Shown: positions 7,071 to 11,235 of the stretch, piece after piece
Layout of the letters: each line of letters starts with the position of its first letter
Position numbering within the stretch: position 1 is the stretch's first letter
NCBI GenBank assembly: GCA_023395755.1
Contig: JAEWYG010000103.1
Coordinates: 1 to 11,235 of the forward strand
Direction of reading: 5' to 3'
Length of the DNA: 11,235 bases
From: Actinomycetes bacterium
GTDB taxonomy: Bacteria; Actinomycetota; Coriobacteriia; Coriobacteriales; Eggerthellaceae
Notes under the pieces: generated by a model
What the model was told of the DNA's origin: nothing
The model's input: the letters and a program-made list of their open reading frames with translations, nothing else
Databases searched by the model: none
Position numbers and translations under genes: made by a program

Positions 7071-7625
7071 TTATTCGGTTACCTTCTTGCGCAGGGCAAC
7101 GAATACAACGCCAGCGGCGATAGCGGTAACAGCCGTAGCGCCAGCTACCGTACCGAAGTCAACGCCGGTCTGCGGGGACTTCGCGCTACCATCGGCAGCA
7201 CCCGAACCAGCAGCACCCATAACTACCGAGAAGGTGGAAAGGCCGCTCGTATGAACCGAGATGGTGCCATCGGCAGAAACGGTAGCCGAAAGAGCTTCCG
7301 TGGTGCCATCGTTGTGCTCAACATAAACGGTGCAGGAGTAACCAGCATACTGCTTGCCAACATTGAACGTCAGGGTAACATCTTTGGCGTCGCCTTTAAC
7401 CTCGAAGGAGGCAAGTACGGTGGCGCCGGTGGGAACGTTCTTGGCGTTCGTGGTGGTGGAGGTGATGCTCTCGACGGTGCCGGAGCCAGCCTTAACGTTG
7501 ATTACTACGTTGTTATTGCCGGTAACCGGGTCGGGCGTAACCGGGCTCGGGGCTGCGAAAGCCAGTGCGGGCATGGCAAGCGCCAGGGCAAAGGCGCAAG
7601 CAATAGCCACCATCCTCTTCTTCAT
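7071..7625 (-). CDS. Small secreted protein with SPQTG sorting signal (sortase B substrate)
   Basis: This 184-residue cell-wall-anchored surface protein has no assigned function. The signal peptide (1-24/25) has a KKR N-terminus, a hydrophobic core and an AFA-A cleavage site. A short Pro/Thr linker follows, then a single compact beta-rich domain (about 38-137) rich in Thr, Ser and Val. The C-terminal sorting signal is complete: SPQTG at 150-154, a hydrophobic helix (about 158-178) and a positive RKK tail. SPQTG fits the S/N-P-x-T-G type known for class B sortases such as that of Clostridioides difficile, and the class B sortase gene is next. The ATG at 7625 is chosen because AAAGGA lies 9 bases upstream and the signal peptide starts there; the earlier in-frame ATG at 7691 falls inside the -10 box. 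It could be an adhesin, a glycan carrier or a wall spacer. Confidence 0.88.
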   Translation of the reverse strand: MKKRMVAIACAFALALAMPALAFAAPSPVTPDPVTGNNNVVINVKAGSGTVESITSTTTNAKNVPTGATVLASFEVKGDAKDVTLTFNVGKQYAGYSCTVYVEHNDGTTEALSATVSADGTISVHTSGLSTFSVVMGAAGSGAADGSAKSPQTGVDFGTVAGATAVTAIAAGVVFVALRKKVTE

Positions 7626-7689
7626 AATGTGTAATCCTTTTCTTCGAATGCTCTTGCGTGAACACAGTTTTATTGCTTTACCTCCATGC

Positions 7690-7719
7690 ATAATACCTAT
7701 TCGTGACGAGGTTTGTCAA
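7690..7719 (-). promoter_or_regulatory. Strong sigma-70-type promoter of the SPQTG gene
   Basis: On the - strand TTGACA (7719-7714) and TATTAT (7695-7690) are separated by 18 bp, matching 6/6 and 5/6 of the housekeeping consensus. The predicted start is near 7683, giving a leader of about 58 nt before ATG 7625. This is the best promoter in the window and suggests high, constitutive expression of the small surface protein. Confidence 0.8.
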
Positions 7720-7897
7720 TGAAAAACTGACCTTCTACCTTGTAAACACGGCAACTCTTCGATGACGAGGAAAAAAAGGTGTTATGCAATAGGGGTAGGG
7801 GGAATGTGCTTTCAGGTAAAGAGGTGTGAGATATTTGGGGTGGTTAAGCCGCTTGAGAAAGAAGCTTGCAGTATTTGCCGTTGCTAAACTGTAAAAC

Positions 7898-7907
7898 GAT
7901 AATTATC
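7898..7907. promoter_or_regulatory. Palindrome GATAATTATC, operator-like
   Basis: A perfect 10-bp palindrome sits 3 bases upstream of the TATAAT at 7911, in the spacer where a repressor would block polymerase. Its AT-rich half-sites superficially recall metalloregulator (Fur-type) boxes, but it is too short to assign. Confidence 0.3.
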
Positions 7908-7910
7908 ATC

Positions 7911-7916
7911 TATAAT
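7911..7916 (+). promoter_or_regulatory. Candidate -10 box for the loaP/EPS operon
   Basis: A perfect TATAAT stands 217 bases upstream of loaP, with no good -35 at 16-18 bp (ACTGTA or similar), so it may need an activator. The resulting leader of about 210 nt is typical of operons controlled by LoaP-type processive antitermination. Other -10-like boxes (TATGAT at 7957, TATTAT at 7973) lack partners too. Confidence 0.45.
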
Positions 7917-8006
7917 GGACTCTGCCACTTCTATTAGGTAATACGTAACAGTTTAGTATGATTTTAGCTCGGTATTATCATTATTAGGTTGGCAAAATGT
8001 GCATAT

Positions 8007-8054
8007 CTTACACGCGAGGGATCGTCGCTGGGAGCGCGTCTTGTTGCAAGTAAG
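8007..8054 (+). other. Structured leader RNA element, candidate LoaP recognition site
   Basis: This GC-rich island in an AT-rich leader can fold as CTTAC (8007-8011) with GTAAG (8050-8054), enclosing ACGCG (8012-8016) with CGCGT (8035-8039) and a CTTG-TTG-CAAG minihairpin (8040-8050, sharing one base with the outer stem). Competing short stems (CGCT/AGCG at 8026-8036, GCGA/TCGC) also exist. LoaP proteins are known to load through a hairpin in the leader of their operon; this is the most structured stretch in the right place. The assignment is inference. Confidence 0.35.
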
Positions 8055-8073
8055 AGGTTGAATACTGTTGTTT

Positions 8074-8121
8074 TCGCTTGGCCTTTAAGGTGAAAGGCGA
8101 AGCTTTTTCTTGCGCAAGCGA
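8074..8121 (+). promoter_or_regulatory. Alternative (antiterminator-like) fold of the loaP leader
   Basis: TCGCTTG (8074-8080) is exactly complementary to CAAGCGA (8115-8121), a 7-bp pairing that uses the same left-arm bases as the lower terminator stem (8076-8079). The two folds are therefore mutually exclusive. The distal arm also lies in a CTTGCGCAAG palindrome (8109-8118) and touches the AGAGGAG ribosome binding site (8121-8127), so the switch could affect translation as well. Confidence 0.4.
8076..8108 (+). terminator. Intrinsic terminator in the loaP leader (attenuator)
   Basis: The stem GCTT-G-GCCTTT (8076-8086) pairs with AAAGGC-G-AAGC (8093-8103), with one G-G mismatch and a 6-base loop, followed directly by TTTTT (8104-8108). 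It ends 24 bases before the loaP ATG and would stop the operon transcript unless it is overridden, exactly where an antiterminator-controlled attenuator should be. Confidence 0.65.
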
Positions 8122-8132
8122 GAGGAGACCTT

Positions 8133-8657
8133 ATGTGGTATGTCGTGCAGGTTGTGGGCGGCAGGGAACGTCGGGTGCTTCAGATGGTCGAGCAGCTGGC
8201 CAGCAATGATATTTTGCAGGAGTGCTTTATTCCTCAGTATGAGATTATGAAAAAGTTTCAAGGGGAATGGCGGCGCTGTAACGAGATATTGCTGCCAGGC
8301 TATTTTTTCTTGGTTACCAAGAATATAGAACAAGCTGCTAAAGAACTTCGCAGAGTACCTGCCTTCACTAGGCTTTTAGGAAACAACGGAGTATTCACGC
8401 CTCTTAGTGCAGACGAGGTAGCTTTTATCGATTCCTTTACGACAAAAAACCACCGCGTGGTTGAAATGTCGGAAGGGGTGATTGAGGGCGATGAGATATG
8501 TATTACCAAGGGGCCGCTGGTTCACCAGATGGGCCTGGTAAAGAAAATTGATCGGCATAAACGTTTAGCGTATTTGGAAACGACTATGTGTGGTCGCACG
8601 GTGAGTATTAAAGTAGGATTAGAGCTTGTGAGAAAACGTAATGGTATATCGAATTGA
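8133..8657 (+). CDS. loaP: LoaP-type NusG-family processive antiterminator
   Basis: This 174-residue specialised NusG paralogue rides with RNA polymerase and lets it read through terminators in a long biosynthetic operon. The NGN domain (about 1-100) starts MWYVVQVVGGRE and contains ILLPGYFFL, the usual 'PGYvFv' strand. The KOW domain (about 118-170) carries EGDEICITKGPLVHQMGLV, KIDRHKRLAYLE and GRTVSIKVGLELV, a pattern characteristic of LoaP rather than housekeeping NusG or RfaH. The ATG at 8133 follows AGAGGAG by five bases. It is the first gene of the glycan operon and sits right after an intrinsic terminator, so it probably controls its own transcript as well as those downstream. Its 3' end overlaps the sugar transferase gene by 17 nt. 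The exact subfamily label is slightly less certain than NusG-family membership. Confidence 0.87.
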   Translation: MWYVVQVVGGRERRVLQMVEQLASNDILQECFIPQYEIMKKFQGEWRRCNEILLPGYFFLVTKNIEQAAKELRRVPAFTRLLGNNGVFTPLSADEVAFIDSFTTKNHRVVEMSEGVIEGDEICITKGPLVHQMGLVKKIDRHKRLAYLETTMCGRTVSIKVGLELVRKRNGISN

Positions 8658-9516
8658 AGAGATTGGTTTTTGTTCCCGGCATCGCTTTGCGTCTGATCAA
8701 AGAATTTGTGATGCAAACTGTGAAGATGCGCACGGGAAGACTAACGACGAAGATACTAAGCGGATTTATGAGGTCGTGTCGCAAATTGAAGGTTCGATGT
8801 ATGAGAAGGTTGCGCACGGTGTTTCAAGAGAAGAATGGTCACTTTCATCTGCTGAGATGCTCGCTATAGCCGAGCGTTTACATCCCGGAATCACTCTTCC
8901 CCACATGCCTCGTTCCCACTTTCCCTCCAAGACATATGCTCACTTCAAGCGTGTTGCCGATGTTATTTGTTCAGCTGTTGCACTTATTGTATTGTCGCCT
9001 ATTCTGCTTATCTGCGCCATTGCGGTAAGAGTTACAAGTGAGGGGCCTGTGCTGTTTCGCCAAGAGAGGTGGGGGCGAGGCTGTAGACGCTTCGTATGCT
9101 GGAAATTTCGGACTATGGTTATAGAGACACCTGCAGATGTGCCTGCTGTTTCTTTTAAAGGTAAGGCCGCATATCTGACACCGGTTGGTGATTTTCTTAG
9201 AAGGTGGTCGCTTGATGAACTTCCTCAGCTTGTGAATATCCTTAAGGGTGATATGTCGGTTGTAGGTCCTCGCCCTGTCATTGTGCGGGAGAAGCATTTA
9301 ATGGACCTTCGGTGTCCATTAAATGCTGATGCCGTACGCCCTGGTCTTACCGGTTGGGCTCAGGTCAATGGACGCAACCTTGTTGATGATGAAGAAAAAG
9401 CTTATCTTGACGGTGAATATGTGGCAAACATGAGCCTAGGATTTGATACAAAAATATTCTTTCGTACTTTTTCTGTTGTTCTCGCTAGGTTAGGAATTGA
9501 TCGGACGGCGGATTAG
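8641..9516 (+). CDS. Initiating sugar-phosphate transferase (monotopic phosphoglycosyl transferase)
   Basis: This enzyme starts glycan assembly by moving a sugar-1-phosphate from a UDP-sugar to undecaprenyl phosphate at the inner membrane face. The catalytic domain of the bacterial sugar transferase family spans about 100-285. It contains a kinked membrane-dipping helix (about 106-130, with Ser119-Pro120), the CWKFRTM motif, the catalytic Asp192-Glu193 in SLDELPQL, VGPRP, and PGLTGWAQVNGR. Instead of the four-helix N-terminal membrane domain of WbaP-like enzymes it has about 100 polar residues with no recognisable domain. The ATG at 8641 overlaps loaP by 17 nt and has only a weak ribosome binding site. 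Met53 (8797), with GAAGG just upstream, is a possible alternative that leaves the domain intact. The specific sugar cannot be read from the sequence. Confidence 0.9.
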   Translation: MVYRIEEIGFCSRHRFASDQRICDANCEDAHGKTNDEDTKRIYEVVSQIEGSMYEKVAHGVSREEWSLSSAEMLAIAERLHPGITLPHMPRSHFPSKTYAHFKRVADVICSAVALIVLSPILLICAIAVRVTSEGPVLFRQERWGRGCRRFVCWKFRTMVIETPADVPAVSFKGKAAYLTPVGDFLRRWSLDELPQLVNILKGDMSVVGPRPVIVREKHLMDLRCPLNADAVRPGLTGWAQVNGRNLVDDEEKAYLDGEYVANMSLGFDTKIFFRTFSVVLARLGIDRTAD

Positions 9517-9519
9517 TAG

Positions 9520-10716
9520 ATGCGCATACTTATCTTGTGCGAGCACTTTGAACCATCGACAGATGCCTGCTCAAAGCGAATGAACAGTATAGTAGACCGC
9601 CTCATCCAATGTGGTCATGATGTTCAAGTGTTGGCATCCGAAACAAGCCTTCTTGATGCAGAAAGTAGTTTTGCAGACAAGCCCTATGTTCGTTATTATC
9701 GAACCTATTGTATGGACGAAAAAACTGTATTGAAACGTCTGCGGAATAATTTGAGTGAATTTCTGAATTCAAAAAAAGAAGCTTGTGTTCTCGACCGCTT
9801 CGATTTGATCGTGGTAACCACGCCACCTTTGTTGCTAACTTTGAGCGCTTTGTCTATTTCCAAACATTCAAAAGCTCGACTCGTGGTTGATGTACGTGAC
9901 ATTTGGCCTGACGTAGCCTATGAGATGGGCAGTTTCCGGTCAGGTAGCATCTATGGGAGAGTTTTCGAAAAGATAGCTCAGAGAGCGTACGCGCGCGCGG
10001 CGCTGATTACGACGGTAACGCCCGGGAAGGTAGCTAAGCTTTGTGGAAAATTGCCCGAAAATGAACAAGGAAAAGTAAAGCTAATTTCGAACGGAATTGA
10101 TCTTGCGTTTCTCGAACAGAAGGAAGATGTCGGTATTGTTAAACAATACATGTCCGATAGTAAACCAACCTGTGTTTATATAGGTAACGTTGGATTGGCT
10201 CAAGGACTGTCTTCCTTGCTGCGTCTTGCAACCAAGTATCCTGGAGTTCGATTCTTAATCTTTGGTGGAGGAGCAGAGGAACAGCTTCTTGAAAAGAAGA
10301 TTAGAGAACAGAAACTCGAGAACGTATGTCTATGCGGCAAAGTTAGTGCCCGAGGAGCCTTTACTATTTTGCATCATGCGAGTTGTGCCTACATTCCCTT
10401 GGTCAACTCAAACTTAAAAGACAGTATCCCAACCAAGCTTTACGAAGCTCTTGCTTGCGGATGCCCTGTTCTCCTTGCAGCATGCGGGGATGCTGTTAAT
10501 TTGTTGGAAGAGACTGGGCTTGGCTTTTCGGCTGCGCCGGAAGACGAAGGGGGACTTGCTTGGGCTTTCGGGAAGATATTGGCTACTGATTGGAGTAAAT
10601 CGCAGAAGGATGCTGCTGCGAATTGGGTGGCTGCGCACCATTCGAGGCAGGCCGCTGCATGTGAATTTGAAAAGCTTCTTGTCGCCCGATTTGGGGAGAC
10701 GTGCGATGTCGAATAG
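9520..10716 (+). CDS. GT4-family glycosyltransferase (WbuB-like)
   Basis: This 398-residue cytoplasmic GT-B enzyme probably adds the second or a later sugar to the undecaprenyl-linked acceptor. The N-terminal acceptor domain (about 1-185) starts with RILILCEHFEPS and contains DVRDIWPD (124-131), typical of WbuB-like GT4 enzymes. The C-terminal donor domain (about 186-398) contains ISNGID, YIGNVGLAQGL (220-230), FLIFGGGAEE and the nucleotide-sugar clamp IPTKLYEALACGCPVL (Lys306, Glu309). It starts 3 bases after the sugar transferase stop with no clear ribosome binding site, suggesting reinitiation. Donor and linkage are unknown. The fragment at 10849 onward is a diverged paralogue of its donor domain. 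Confidence 0.9.
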   Translation: MRILILCEHFEPSTDACSKRMNSIVDRLIQCGHDVQVLASETSLLDAESSFADKPYVRYYRTYCMDEKTVLKRLRNNLSEFLNSKKEACVLDRFDLIVVTTPPLLLTLSALSISKHSKARLVVDVRDIWPDVAYEMGSFRSGSIYGRVFEKIAQRAYARAALITTVTPGKVAKLCGKLPENEQGKVKLISNGIDLAFLEQKEDVGIVKQYMSDSKPTCVYIGNVGLAQGLSSLLRLATKYPGVRFLIFGGGAEEQLLEKKIREQKLENVCLCGKVSARGAFTILHHASCAYIPLVNSNLKDSIPTKLYEALACGCPVLLAACGDAVNLLEETGLGFSAAPEDEGGLAWAFGKILATDWSKSQKDAAANWVAAHHSRQAAACEFEKLLVARFGETCDVE

Positions 10717-10807
10717 GATTTCACTATATATTAGCACTATCATACGCATGAAACCCAGTACGATACTTGTGAGACTCCAAGGACAAAATCACTGTAGTTG
10801 CTGCTGA
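10706..10807 (+). pseudogene. Orphan gene start, possibly heparinase II/III (alginate lyase) family remnant
   Basis: A 33-codon frame begins at ATG 10706, overlaps the GT4 stop by 11 bases, and is preceded by GGGGAG seven bases upstream, so it looks like a genuine translation start for a coupled next gene. It ends early, at TGA 10805. The residues ISLYISTIIRMKPSTILVRL resemble the N-terminal 'Y..Tvr.mkPsQi..Rl' segment of heparinase II/III-type alginate lyases found in exopolysaccharide clusters. After about residue 22 the resemblance stops. The reading is a 5' stub of a gene cut by a deletion. The family guess rests on about 20 residues and is weak; that it is a broken gene start is better supported. 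Confidence 0.4.
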
Positions 10808-10848
10808 GTACCAAAAAAACACAATGAAGTTCTCTATGGGTATTTTAA

Positions 10849-11235
10849 AACGTTAATCACCGGCTGATAGAAACATGCGAATATGCAAGTGGTGACATTT
10901 TGCTGGTTTCCAATGGAATTGATGAGGCGTTTTGCGATGAAAAGGTTAATCATGGAATTATAGAAAAATATTATTTTGGGGATGGTCATGTTTGTTCGTA
11001 TGCTGGCAATATTGGGCTTGCGCAAGGCTTGGAACCCCTTCTGGATATTGCTAGAGAGAGACCTAGCGTACGTTTTTTACTTTTTGGCAAGGGTACAGCT
11101 GAAGATAGGCTTCGCGAGGGAATTGCGACTGAAGGAGTAAAAAATGTGATGTTCTGTGGAGTGGTAAATTCTGAGGGAGTTTATACAGTCTTAAGGTACC
11201 CAACAATGACTTATGTTCCTCTGGCTAGCTCCAAG
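10849..11235 (+). pseudogene. Headless GT4 glycosyltransferase (donor-domain fragment, runs off window)
   Basis: After an in-frame TAA at 10846 the frame is open to the end of the window. It encodes a GT4 donor domain: LLVSNGID, CSYAGNIGLAQGL, SVRFLLFGKG, VMFCGVV and YVPLASS, each matching in order the intact GT4 upstream (ISNGID, VYIGNVGLAQGL, VRFLIFGGG, VCLCGKV, YIPLVNS). Divergence at both DNA and protein level is considerable, so it is an old paralogue and not a fresh duplication. The acceptor domain (~185 residues) and any start codon with a ribosome binding site are missing; only ~130 bases separate it from the previous gene, far too few to hold that half. Clamp residues lie beyond the window. 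It is most likely a 5'-truncated pseudogene. Confidence 0.75.

Larger units (their letters stand above)
7884..7956. repeat. 9-bp inverted repeat bracketing the loaP promoter
   Basis: CTAAACTGT at 7884-7892 and its exact complement ACAGTTTAG at 7948-7956 are 55 bp apart and flank the TATAAT at 7911. The arrangement could be a pair of operators for a looping regulator, or the borders of a small invertible segment. On RNA the arms could only pair if transcription began upstream of 7884. Confidence 0.5.
7626..8132. other. Divergent intergenic control region
   Basis: About 507 bases without a gene separate the leftward anchoring genes from the rightward glycan operon. The left part holds the consensus promoter of the SPQTG gene. 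The stretch 7740-7880 holds no recognisable element beyond a poly-A run and purine-rich sequence. The right part holds an AT-rich promoter region bracketed by an inverted repeat, then a ~215-base leader with a GC-rich structured element and an intrinsic terminator directly before loaP. No open frame with a ribosome binding site was found in it, and no tRNA. Confidence 0.7.

Noticed and set aside
7626..7691. Upstream extension of the SPQTG protein to ATG 7691
   Set aside because: That ATG is inside the TATTAT -10 box, and the extension would bury the signal peptide behind 22 residues; AAAGGA supports 7625.
10834..11025. 63-codon open frame on the - strand opposite the GT4 fragment
   Set aside because: It is antisense to a clear glycosyltransferase similarity and has no supporting motif.
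1..11235. CRISPR arrays, tRNA or rRNA genes, insertion sequences
   Set aside because: No spaced direct repeats, no cloverleaf candidates and no transposase frame or terminal repeats were seen on either strand.

Overview
The window reads as chromosomal DNA of a mid-GC Gram-positive actinobacterium, most likely a Coriobacteriia-type gut or oral anaerobe. This is a guess from three things: the housekeeping order aroB-aroQ-peptidase-efp, a class B sortase with an SPQTG-type substrate, and a LoaP-headed glycan operon. The genus cannot be fixed from the sequence alone. By eye, the last ~2.5 kb is more AT-rich than the first half, as is usual for variable glycan genes.

Region 1 (1-2510, + strand) is a tight housekeeping operon. 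It holds the 3' end of aroB (3-dehydroquinate synthase), aroQ (type II 3-dehydroquinate dehydratase), an M24B Xaa-Pro peptidase and efp (elongation factor P). It closes with a strong UUCG-loop terminator. aroB/aroQ and aroQ/peptidase overlap by one base each; efp has its own perfect TATAAT and an AGGAGG ribosome binding site.

Region 2 (2500-7720, - strand, read right to left) is a surface-glycan assembly and anchoring block. In transcription order it has a small secreted protein with an SPQTG sorting signal, a 13-bp intrinsic terminator, a class B sortase, an LCP-family glycan ligase overlapping the sortase by 20 nt, a CpsC/Wzz-type chain-length activator, a CpsD-type tyrosine kinase with an unusual long tail after its Tyr cluster, and a CpsB-type PHP phosphatase.

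Region 3 (7626-8132) is a ~507 bp divergent control region. It has a near-consensus promoter facing left and a TATAAT facing right inside a 9-bp inverted repeat. A structured leader follows, ending in an intrinsic terminator just before loaP that has a mutually exclusive alternative fold.

Region 4 (8133-11235, + strand) is the start of a LoaP-controlled exopolysaccharide operon. It has loaP (a NusG-family antiterminator), a monotopic initiating sugar-phosphate transferase and an intact GT4 glycosyltransferase. These are followed by debris: a 33-codon gene start with a good ribosome binding site, then the C-terminal half of a second, paralogous GT4 running off the window.

Working model (inference): Region 4 makes an undecaprenyl-linked glycan and CpsC/D/B control its length. 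The LCP enzyme transfers it to the cell wall or to the small sortase substrate, and the class B sortase fixes that protein to peptidoglycan. The closest known logic is the LCP plus sortase glycosylation of GspA in Actinomyces oris. Here the substrate, sortase and LCP genes are physically linked and sit opposite the glycan genes.
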